Assembly: GCA_013112685.1 (NCBI GenBank)
Contig: JABFGC010000001.1
Span: forward strand, 620,001-684,000
Source: Chloroflexota bacterium
Lineage (GTDB): Bacteria; Chloroflexota; Anaerolineae; Anaerolineales; Villigracilaceae
Direction of reading: 5' to 3'
DNA: 64,000 bases
Part shown: positions 44,389 through 51,467 of the stretch, piece by piece
How positions within the stretch are numbered: position 1 is the stretch's first letter
Layout of the letters: every line of letters begins with the position of its first letter
Made by a program: the position numbers and the translations under genes
The notes under the pieces: model-generated
Told to the model about the DNA's origin: nothing
The model's database searches: none
Seen by the model: the letters and a program-made list of their open reading frames with translations, nothing else

Positions 44389-44886
44389 ATGTCTGACTCG
44401 CACGAACTTTCCCGCCGTGATTTCATCAAGGTGACGACGGGAATCGTTGGAGGTTTGATCGGCGCAATCATCGGTCTGCCTTCGGTCTATTACCTGATCG
44501 CTCCCGCGCTGCGCGAGGGCGGCAAGGAGGCGTGGATTCCTATCGGCAAATTCGAGGATATGCAGATCGGCGTCCCCTACCCGTTCTCGTTCACGCGCGT
44601 CCAGGTCAACGGCTGGGAGCGCACTGCCAGCAGTTTCGGCGGATACGCCGTCCGCAAATCGGACGACCCGAACGACCTGTTCATCCTCAACAGCCGCTGC
44701 ACGCATCTTGCCTGCACCGTCAACTGGTCGGCGGAAGCGGAGGCTTTTCTCTGCCCCTGTCACGACGCCAAGTTCAGCATCGCAGGCGAAGTGCTCGATG
44801 GACCTCCCCCGCGCGCATTGGATGTTTACGAAGAGCACCGCGTCACCGAAGAGGGCATCATTGAGATCTTCTTCAAGGAAAGTTAA
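44389..44886 (+). CDS. qcrA: Rieske iron-sulfur protein of the bc-type complex
   Basis: A 165-residue quinol-oxidising Fe-S subunit. Twin-arginine start SRRDFIKV with one membrane helix (about 17-40), then the Rieske domain with C104-T-H106 (CTHLAC) and C122-P-C-H125 (CPCHDAKF); C109 and C124 form the usual disulfide. A perfect AGGAGG precedes the ATG at 44389. Followed 2 nt later by qcrB. Confidence 0.93.
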   Translation: MSDSHELSRRDFIKVTTGIVGGLIGAIIGLPSVYYLIAPALREGGKEAWIPIGKFEDMQIGVPYPFSFTRVQVNGWERTASSFGGYAVRKSDDPNDLFILNSRCTHLACTVNWSAEAEAFLCPCHDAKFSIAGEVLDGPPPRALDVYEEHRVTEEGIIEIFFKES

Positions 44887-44888
44887 CC

Positions 44889-45548
44889 ATGTGGAAAAAT
44901 ATTTACCTGTGGCTCGATGAACGCATCGGCTTCAACGACCTTAACAAAAACCTGCTCGACCGTCCCGAACCCAAAACAACCTGGTGGAACACGCTCGGCT
45001 CAGCCAGTCTGTTCCTTTTTGTTTTGCAGGGGCTGACGGGCATCTTCCTCACCGTCTATTACACGCCCTCGCCCGATCATGCCTACGACTCGGTTCAATA
45101 CATCATGGAAGGCGTCGCCTTCGGCTGGCTGATCCGCGGCATCCATCACTGGGGTGCAACGCTGATGGTCATCCTCGTCTTCATCCACATGCTGCGGGTG
45201 TTCTATACCGCTTCGTTCAAATATCCGCGCGAACTGACCTGGCTGATCGGCATCGGCTTGTTCCTCACCACGCTTGGCATGGGTTTCACCGGCTATCTGC
45301 TGCCGTGGAATCAAAAAGCCTTTTGGGCGACCACCGTCGGCACGCAGATCGCCGGGACGGCTCCCTACATTGGCGAATTCATTCTCAAAGCCCTGCGCGG
45401 CGGACCCGACCTGAGCGCCCTCACCCTGCAGCGGTTCTTCTCCGCCCACATTTGGATGATTCCCGCCGCGCTCGCGGGTTTGATCGGCGTTCACCTGTTC
45501 CTCATCATCAAACACGGCGAGTCGCACTTCCCCACGAAAGACGATTGA
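44889..45548 (+). CDS. qcrB: cytochrome b, N-terminal subunit
   Basis: A 219-residue four-helix cytochrome b of the split (b6-like) type. Helix B and D histidines for two b hemes are in IRGIHHWGATLMVILVFIHML and in FFSAHIWMIPAALAGLIGVH. GYLLPWNQKAFW is the conserved ef-side segment. Normal length for a b6-type subunit; the remaining helices are in the next gene. The operon is interrupted by a repeat of 113 bp before that gene. Confidence 0.93.
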   Translation: MWKNIYLWLDERIGFNDLNKNLLDRPEPKTTWWNTLGSASLFLFVLQGLTGIFLTVYYTPSPDHAYDSVQYIMEGVAFGWLIRGIHHWGATLMVILVFIHMLRVFYTASFKYPRELTWLIGIGLFLTTLGMGFTGYLLPWNQKAFWATTVGTQIAGTAPYIGEFILKALRGGPDLSALTLQRFFSAHIWMIPAALAGLIGVHLFLIIKHGESHFPTKDD

Positions 45549-45555
45549 ATTGTTT

Positions 45556-45668
45556 TGTCATTGCGAGGAGTGACGCTTTGCGTCACGACGACTTGTGCCA
45601 CGAAGTGGTAAGCAATCTCCCAACCCATGGAGATTGCTTCGTGGCGCGAGACGCCACTCGCAATGACA
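45556..45668. repeat. TGTCATTGCGAGGAG palindromic repeat
   Basis: Ends TGTCATTGCGAGG and CACTCGCAATGACA, with inner AGCAATCTCC / GGAGATTGCT and GTGACGCTTTGCGTCAC. It sits between two halves of cytochrome b. Confidence 0.9.
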
Positions 45669-45679
45669 GCGGAGCCATC

Positions 45680-47077
45680 ATGGACGACGAAAACAAAAAA
45701 CAGATCAACGAACGCTACGAAAAACACCTCGAAAAAGGCGAGCGCTTCTGGCCCGACACCATCTTCCGCGACCTCATCATGTCGCTGGGCATCTTCACCC
45801 TGCTGATCCTGCTCGCCACTTTCGTCGGCATTCCCGCCGAACCCAAAGCCGACCCCAGCGACACCTCCTACATCCCGCGCCCGGAGTGGTACTTCCTCTT
45901 TCTCTTCAAATTCCTGGCGTTGTACGGTCAACTGCCCGTCATCGGCAAGATCGAATGGCTCGCCACCGTCCTCGTCCCAAGCGTCGCCCTCGGCGTGCTG
46001 ACCCTGATACCATTCATCGAAAGAAGCCCGCGCCGCCATTACAGCAAGCGCGTCCTGCCCATCTCCATCATGACCATCATGGTCGTCGGCATCGTGCTGT
46101 TGACCTTGATGTCCGAAGTGCCGACCGTCTCCGAAGACGGCTCGACTTTATTGGGGACTTTGCAAACCGTCGTAGGGATTTTCATCCCGTTGACCGCCTA
46201 CGTCCTGCTCTTCGTCTTCAAGAATAACACCCGCCTCATGCTCTGGACGACGGGTCTGGCTGCCGTTTCCATGATTTTTATCTCCGGGACGGTTCTCACC
46301 CTTGCCCCCGAAAAGAAAACCGAAGAGACGGAAGTCGCCACCACGCTGGTTGACCAAATCTTCGCCGGGCAGGATTTGTATTCCGTCCACTGCACCGAAT
46401 GTCACGGCGACGACGGCTCGATTGCGGTCATCGAAGGCGTGGAGGGACTCGAAGGCGAGAAGATCACCCCCATCCACAGCCGCGACGTGTTGTACACCAT
46501 CACCGACTCCGCCATGCTCGAAGTCATCGCCTACGGGCGTCCCAACGCGGGCATGCCTCCGTTTGGGAAAACCTACGGCGGCGAACTTTCCAGGAGCGAG
46601 ATGGATTACATCGTCGTATTCATGCGCTATATGTGGGATGACCGCTTCGAGGTCCCGCAAGAAGCGCTCAAGCCTTTATTCCCGCCGCTGGCAGAGGGCG
46701 AAGTCCCATCCTACAACGTTCACATCCTGCCCATCGTCAAACGCTATTGCATCTCCTGTCACCGCCCCGGCAAGGATAACAACAACTACCTGATGACCAC
46801 CTATGAGGAGATCCTCACCACCGGCGACAACGCGGCGAACAACATCATCGCCGGGGACGAGAACAGTTACTTCCTGCAAGTCATCCAGGAACAGCCCATC
46901 ATGAATCCCGAAAACCCCGAGGAGGAACTGATCGGCGTCATGCCGCCCACCCGCCCGCTCAAACCGAACGTGGTGGATGCCTTCCTCCGCTGGATCATGA
47001 ACGGCATGCCGCGCACGGCGGCGGAGACGGGAGCGCTCTCAACCACGCCGACGCCTGAGGTTACACCAACGCCGTGA
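45680..47077 (+). CDS. qcrC: cytochrome b C-terminal part fused to a diheme cytochrome c
   Basis: A 465-residue fusion. Residues 1-130 are subunit-IV-like with the quinone-site motif PRPEWYFLF and three membrane helices. Two further helices follow (about 155-205). Then two cytochrome c domains on the outer side: HCTECHGDDG near 236 and YCISCHRPG near 356, each with a CxxCH heme site. It should pass electrons from the Rieske centre side to terminal acceptors without a separate cytochrome c1. The start at 45680 was chosen because upstream sequence is repeat DNA, although the frame stays open further back. Confidence 0.9.
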   Translation: MDDENKKQINERYEKHLEKGERFWPDTIFRDLIMSLGIFTLLILLATFVGIPAEPKADPSDTSYIPRPEWYFLFLFKFLALYGQLPVIGKIEWLATVLVPSVALGVLTLIPFIERSPRRHYSKRVLPISIMTIMVVGIVLLTLMSEVPTVSEDGSTLLGTLQTVVGIFIPLTAYVLLFVFKNNTRLMLWTTGLAAVSMIFISGTVLTLAPEKKTEETEVATTLVDQIFAGQDLYSVHCTECHGDDGSIAVIEGVEGLEGEKITPIHSRDVLYTITDSAMLEVIAYGRPNAGMPPFGKTYGGELSRSEMDYIVVFMRYMWDDRFEVPQEALKPLFPPLAEGEVPSYNVHILPIVKRYCISCHRPGKDNNNYLMTTYEEILTTGDNAANNIIAGDENSYFLQVIQEQPIMNPENPEEELIGVMPPTRPLKPNVVDAFLRWIMNGMPRTAAETGALSTTPTPEVTPTP

Positions 47078-47096
47078 TTTTCTGAATCTGACTCGA

Positions 47097-47126
47097 GCGC
47101 TCTCGTTTCGAGGGCGCTTTTTTTTC
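47097..47126 (+). terminator. terminator of qcrABC
   Basis: A 9-bp stem GCGCTCTCG / CGAGGGCGC with a TTT loop followed by eight T residues. Confidence 0.85.
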
Positions 47127-47203
47127 CATCCCACACATGACATTTTGCACTTGAAAGCCAAAGGGGAACGCCCCACAATCAAGATAGGTGAAAGGAGGCT
47201 GAA

Positions 47204-47758
47204 ATGTTCAACGAGGAGTTTCGAAAGGCGACCATCCAGAGCATGGTCGCCGCAATGACAGGTTCGGATGAGAAGCGGCTCGAATGGGCGGGCGTTTTGC
47301 AAGACATCGTCAAAACGCGCGGGGACAAACTGGGCAGGGATGAGATTTCCTATCTGGAAGGTCTGATCATCATCCTACAAGACGCAAACGATTTGGAGAA
47401 AGCCGATGCCCGGATCCCGGATGTGTACGCCGAGGATTGGAAAACCATCCTGAAAATTGTCAACCACACGTTGACGGCAAACGAAGCGGGACAATCCATC
47501 AGCCTCGAAGCGCGCGGGCAGATTATGAATAATACCGTCGCCGTTCTCACCCACAGCACGGATCGAAAAGGCGACTGGCTGAACGCCCTGCGGGGATTGA
47601 AGCAGCAGGCGCTCGAAGAGTACAAAATGCCCGACCTGGCTCAATATCTGGGAGCGCTCATCCGCCTGGTGGAAGGCGAGGACGCCGAAGATCTCGAAGC
47701 CGAAATCCCCGCGCTTTTACGCAGCGATTGGGAGCAGATCGTCAAAGCGATAACCTGA
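47204..47758 (+). CDS. unknown helical protein with internal duplication
   Basis: A 184-residue acidic, all-helical protein with no recognised family. Two similar segments are visible: YLEGLIIILQDANDLEKADA then IPDVYAEDWKTIL (about 48-85), and YLGALIRLVEGEDAEDLEAE then IPALLRSDWEQIV (about 147-182). Both end in D/S-W-x-x-I. It has no signal or membrane segment. An excellent AAAGGAGG ribosome-binding site lies 7 nt before the ATG, and its own terminator follows. Confidence 0.7.
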   Translation: MFNEEFRKATIQSMVAAMTGSDEKRLEWAGVLQDIVKTRGDKLGRDEISYLEGLIIILQDANDLEKADARIPDVYAEDWKTILKIVNHTLTANEAGQSISLEARGQIMNNTVAVLTHSTDRKGDWLNALRGLKQQALEEYKMPDLAQYLGALIRLVEGEDAEDLEAEIPALLRSDWEQIVKAIT

Positions 47759-47765
47759 CCGTTAT

Positions 47766-47796
47766 AAAAAGTCGGGACGTAAAGTCCCGACTTTTT
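47766..47796. terminator. bidirectional terminator
   Basis: A 13-bp perfect stem AAAAAGTCGGGAC / GTCCCGACTTTTT with a 5-nt loop, shared by convergent icd. Confidence 0.92.
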
Positions 47797-47798
47797 CA

Positions 47799-49346
47799 TT
47801 ATCGCCTGCTTTTCTTCTTCACCGTTTTCTTCACAGCCTTTTTCGCCGCTTTCTTTTTTACAACGGTTTTCTTTGCCGCAGTCTTCTTCGCAGCAACCTT
47901 CGACCTTCGACTTTCGACCTTCAACTCAGCCGCCGCCGGCATCTTGTCCATCCACTTGATGATCGCATCGCCAAACTCGGAGCATTTGACCTCGGTCGGC
48001 TCCTCCATCAGGCGCGCGAAGTCATACGTGACGGTCTTCGCCGCAATCGCGCCTTCCATGCCTTTGACAATCAAATCCGCGGCTTCTGTCCAGCCCATGT
48101 AGCGCAGCATCATCTCTCCCGAAAGGATGACCGAACCGGGGTTGACCTTGTCGAGGTCGGCGTACTTGGGCGCGGTGCCGTGCGTCGCCTCGAAGATGGC
48201 GTGCCCCGTCTCATAGTTGATGTTCGCGCCGGGGGCGATGCCGATCCCGCCCACCTGCGCCGCCAGCGCATCGGAGAGATAATCGCCGTTGAGATTCAAC
48301 GTGGCGATCACGTCGTAATCGCGCGGGCGGATCAGCACGAATTGCAGCGTCACGTCGGCGATGGAATCCTTGATGAGCAGTTTGCTCTTCCACTTGCCGT
48401 CGCCATGCGTATCCCACAGTTTCAGCGCTTCTTCCACCTCCCGCTTGATGTCGTCCTGCTGGGAAGGGCTCATCATATCGAAGCCGGGGTCAACCATTTT
48501 GGCGTTGTCTTCCACGCTCAGGCTCGGATTCTTTTCCTTGTTGCCCAAAATCCAACTTTCGCGTTCGGTCACAATCTCGTTGCGGAATTCGCGCTTGGCG
48601 AGCGTGTAGCCCCAGTCCTTGAACGCGCCTTCGGTGAACTTCATGATGTTGCCCTTGTGCACGAAGTTCACGCTCTTGCGCTTGTTCGCCAGCGCCCAGC
48701 GGATCGCCGCACGCACGAGGCGCTCGGTGCCTTCCACAGAGACCGGCTTCAAGCCGATGCCCGCCGTATCGGGGAAGCGCATCTTGGCGTATTCCTTCGG
48801 GAAGGCTTCCTTGAACAATTCCTTGAACTTCTTGTTTTCTTCCGTGCCGTATTGGAATTCGACGCCGGTGTAAATGTCCTCGGTGTTCTCACGGAAGATG
48901 ACCATGTCCACGTATTCGGGATGATTCACCGGCGAAGGCACGCCTTTATACCAGCGCACCGGGCGCAGGCAGACGTACAAATCCAGCAGTTTGCGCAGCA
49001 TCACGTTCAATGAGCGGATGCCGCCGCCGATGGGCGTGGTCAATGGACCCTTGATGCCCACCAGGAATTCCTTGAACGCTTCGGTGGTTTCCTCGGGCAG
49101 CCAGTTCTGGAACAACTTGAACGACTTCTCGCCCGCGTACACTTCCATCCAGTGAATTTTACGTTTGCCGCCGTACGCCTTCCGCACCGCCGCATCGAAC
49201 ACGCGCACCGACGCGCGCCAGATGTCGCGCCCTGTGCCGTCGCCTTCCACAAACGGGATGATGGGATTATCGGGGACCTGTAATTTCCCATTCTGAATCG
49301 AAATCTTCGCGCCGCCCTCGGGGACTTTCACATTCACGTATACCAT
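47799..49346 (-). CDS. icd: isocitrate dehydrogenase with lysine-rich tail
   Basis: Converts isocitrate to 2-oxoglutarate. Core of about 470 residues with [26 protein letters not shown], and [21 protein letters not shown] metal site; cofactor region [16 protein letters not shown] (NADP-like Lys/Tyr). After IIKWMDKM comes a 50-residue tail: a short segment encoded by a TTCGACCTTCGAC repeat (about 473-483), then about 30 residues of AAKKT/VKKK repeats ending KKKSRR, like a histone H1 or DNA-binding tail. TATAAT (49382-49387, minus) and GAGAGG precede the start. Divergent from pyrC. Confidence 0.92.
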   Translation of the reverse strand: MVYVNVKVPEGGAKISIQNGKLQVPDNPIIPFVEGDGTGRDIWRASVRVFDAAVRKAYGGKRKIHWMEVYAGEKSFKLFQNWLPEETTEAFKEFLVGIKGPLTTPIGGGIRSLNVMLRKLLDLYVCLRPVRWYKGVPSPVNHPEYVDMVIFRENTEDIYTGVEFQYGTEENKKFKELFKEAFPKEYAKMRFPDTAGIGLKPVSVEGTERLVRAAIRWALANKRKSVNFVHKGNIMKFTEGAFKDWGYTLAKREFRNEIVTERESWILGNKEKNPSLSVEDNAKMVDPGFDMMSPSQQDDIKREVEEALKLWDTHGDGKWKSKLLIKDSIADVTLQFVLIRPRDYDVIATLNLNGDYLSDALAAQVGGIGIAPGANINYETGHAIFEATHGTAPKYADLDKVNPGSVILSGEMMLRYMGWTEAADLIVKGMEGAIAAKTVTYDFARLMEEPTEVKCSEFGDAIIKWMDKMPAAAELKVESRRSKVAAKKTAAKKTVVKKKAAKKAVKKTVKKKSRR

Positions 49347-49410
49347 CTTACCTCTCTTGGGTTATTGAAAATTTTTGTCGGATTATATCATCCGCATTAT
49401 GCACGCCAAA

Positions 49411-49439
49411 GTGACGATGCTCTTAACCTTTGTTATACT
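49411..49439 (+). promoter_or_regulatory. leaderless promoter of pyrC
   Basis: GTGACG (49411-49416), 17 bp, TATACT (49434-49439); the ATG at 49446 begins 6 nt later with no Shine-Dalgarno. Confidence 0.65.
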
Positions 49440-49445
49440 GCGTTC

Positions 49446-50519
49446 ATGTTAAAACTCCCCGGCTTGATTGACCCCCACGTCCACGTGCGCGAACCCGGAC
49501 AAACCCACAAAGAGGATTGGAACACCGTCACCCAAGCCGCACTGGCGGGCGGCGTGACCATGATCCTCGCCATGCCCAACACCAAACCTCCCATCTTCGA
49601 CGCCGCAACTCTCGATCTCGCCCTGACCGCTGCCAAAGACAAAGCCCGCTGTGACTACGCCCAGTTCCTCGGCGCCGGACCGGACAACGCCGACACTGCC
49701 GCTTCGCTCGCGCCCAGGGCGGCGGGGCTGAAGATGTACCTTGACTCCACTTTTGGCGAACTGCGCCTGGACGACATGACCCTGTGGACCCCGCACTTCC
49801 AGAAATTCCCGAAAAACGCGCCGATGGTGATGCACTCCGAAAGCCGCACGATGGCGGCGGCGATTTTATTTGCCGCCATCTACGACCGCCCCATCCACAT
49901 CGCGCACGTCTCGTTGAGAGAGGAAATCCTGCTCATCAAAGCCGCAAAGGAACGGGGAATCAAAGTGACGTGCGAGGTGAGTCCCCATCATCTGTTTTTT
50001 CCCTCACCCCCATCCCCTCTCCCGGTGGGAGAGGGGCGCAGGGGTGAGGGAAGACTGGAGGTCCGCCCCAGGTTGGCAGATCAAAAGGATGTGGATGCTT
50101 TGTGGGCAAACCTCGATGTGATTGACTGCTTCGCCACCGATCACGCTCCGCACACGTTGGCTGAAAAAGATGGTGAAAACCCGCCGCCGGGATTCCCGGG
50201 ACTGGAAACCATGCTGCCTTTATTGCTCACCGCCGTGGACGATGGGCGATTGACCATTGACGATGTAATTAAACGTCTGCACACCAACCCAAGACGCATC
50301 TTCAACCTGCCCGAACCAAGCGAAACCTGGGTGCAGGTGGATGAAGATGCCGTCTACGAAATCAAAGCCTCCGAACAGTTCACCCGTTGCGGCTGGACTC
50401 CCTTTGAAGGCTGGAAGGTAAAAGGCAAAGTCCGCAAGGTGGTGTTGCGGGGGAGGACGGTCTTCGATGACGGCAAAATCCTTTCCGAAGCCGGTTATGG
50501 CAGGAACGTCCGCGTGTAA
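49446..50519 (+). CDS. pyrC: dihydroorotase
   Basis: Closes carbamoyl-aspartate to dihydroorotate. A 357-residue product similar to the dihydroorotase domain of CAD: metal site LIDPHVHVREPGQTHKED, then VTMILAMPNT, metal-ligand His residues in MVMHSES, IAHVSL and ATDHAPHT. The bridging Lys is probably in LKMYLDSTFG. Two loops are encoded by repeats: about 186-204 (PSPPSPLPVGEGRRGEG) and about 262-273 (DDGRLTIDDV). The start at 49446 opens directly with the first strand; the frame is open to 49365 but relatives begin here. Confidence 0.9.
   Translation: MLKLPGLIDPHVHVREPGQTHKEDWNTVTQAALAGGVTMILAMPNTKPPIFDAATLDLALTAAKDKARCDYAQFLGAGPDNADTAASLAPRAAGLKMYLDSTFGELRLDDMTLWTPHFQKFPKNAPMVMHSESRTMAAAILFAAIYDRPIHIAHVSLREEILLIKAAKERGIKVTCEVSPHHLFFPSPPSPLPVGEGRRGEGRLEVRPRLADQKDVDALWANLDVIDCFATDHAPHTLAEKDGENPPPGFPGLETMLPLLLTAVDDGRLTIDDVIKRLHTNPRRIFNLPEPSETWVQVDEDAVYEIKASEQFTRCGWTPFEGWKVKGKVRKVVLRGRTVFDDGKILSEAGYGRNVRV
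50003..50053. repeat. in-frame CCCTCACCCC ... GGGGTGAGGG repeat in pyrC
   Basis: Inverted arms CCCTCACCCCCATCCCCTCTC and GAGAGGGGCGCAGGGGTGAGGG meeting at CCGGTGGG. A second copy lies at 61256-61312. Confidence 0.88.
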
Positions 50520-50553
50520 CTCCATGATTGCTATCCGAAATCTCGCATCATGA

Positions 50554-50998
50554 CCCCATATCTTGGGGTAATTGTTTAGACAAGAACCTCTCCGCGCCCG
50601 CCGCTTCTGTGGATAACTGCCCCTAAACTGTGGAAAACTGCCCTCCCCTGTGGACAACAGGGGCATTTTTTAGAAAATGGGTCAGACAAGTTAATACAGG
50701 CTCACCCCCATATCTGGGGGGCGGTTTTTCGATAAACCGAGATATGGAAAATTTTCAAAAAGTGATTTTGAATCCATCTGGATGCTGTGGGCAAGTTATC
50801 CAAGCGAAACCCACAGCGTGGATCAGGCTTGGAGTCGGCAGACAGCCGCAAGTCTGGCGGGAGGCGGGGCGAGTCATCCCATATTTGGGCGTGGATTCGT
50901 TTTATCCACATTATCCACATCCCCTACTAATATTACGAATCCATAATCATACTAATATACTGCTTGAATCAAGGATTTAAATCCTGTAGAATCCACAA
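50554..50998. other. candidate chromosomal replication origin (oriC)
   Basis: A 518-bp gap between pyrC and spoVS. DnaA boxes: TGTGGATAA (50608-50616), TGTGGAAAA (50629-50637), TGTGGACAA (50649-50657), spaced 20-21 bp in one orientation; TTATCCAAG (50796-50804); two adjacent perfect TTATCCACA (50902-50910, 50911-50919) in the other orientation; weaker GAATCCACA (50989-50997). After the tandem pair comes TCCCC and then CTACTAATATTAC (50924-50936), the arrangement of a DnaA-trio unwinding element, leading into 60 bp rich in A+T. Three CCCATATNTNGGG palindromes lie at 50554-50568, 50705-50720 and 50878-50889. No dnaA or dnaN is nearby. Confidence 0.75.
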
Positions 50999-51037
50999 GA
51001 GAGTTTTGTCCCCACTTTGCCAACCTGGGAGGTTGCC

Positions 51038-51310
51038 ATGGATATGATCAAAGTTTCAGCCAACTCCCGTACCTCTGCAGTCGCCGGGGCGATCGCGGGG
51101 GTCATCCGCGAACACAAACGGGCAGAAGTGCAAGCCATCGGAGCGGGCGCCGTCAACCAAGCCGTGAAAGCGCTGGTGCTTGCCACCAGTTACCTCAAAA
51201 ACGACGGGATCGAGGTGGTCTGCGTTCCCGAATTTGTGGACGTGGAAATCGAAGACAAGGTTCGCACCGCCATTAAACTGGTGATCGAGCCGCGCAATCC
51301 GAGTTCGTAA
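51038..51310 (+). CDS. spoVS: stage V sporulation protein S
   Basis: A 90-residue Alba-like protein: MIKVSANSRTSAVAGAIAGV at 3-22, then VQAIGAGAVNQAVKALVLAT, then EVVCVPEFVDVEI. Nearly the whole family consensus is present. SpoVS is known from spore formers but is widespread in non-spore-forming Chloroflexota, where it probably binds DNA or RNA. GGGAGG lies 6 nt before the ATG at 51038. It lies directly beside the candidate origin. Confidence 0.94.
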   Translation: MDMIKVSANSRTSAVAGAIAGVIREHKRAEVQAIGAGAVNQAVKALVLATSYLKNDGIEVVCVPEFVDVEIEDKVRTAIKLVIEPRNPSS

Positions 51311-51467
51311 GACGTAAAGGTGACGGCTGCCGGCTGGATGGTCGTCACCTTAATTTAATCGCCAGCGATGGCAGGGTGGCGTATAATTTCCATAGGCGGA
51401 TTCTCGCTTCCTGCCGCGCCCGCGGCTGGTTCTCCATGGAAAGCGGATTCCCGCCTGTGCCTTTTCC

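Noticed and set aside
44984..45679. Extension of the qcrC frame upstream through qcrB and the repeat
   Set aside because: The extra 230 codons translate repeat DNA and the wrong frame of qcrB; the ATG at 45680 starts the recognised subunit-IV-like domain.
50630..50980. Open frames on both strands within the pyrC-spoVS gap
   Set aside because: No family resemblance, odd composition, and they overlap the DnaA-box array; treated as non-coding origin sequence.
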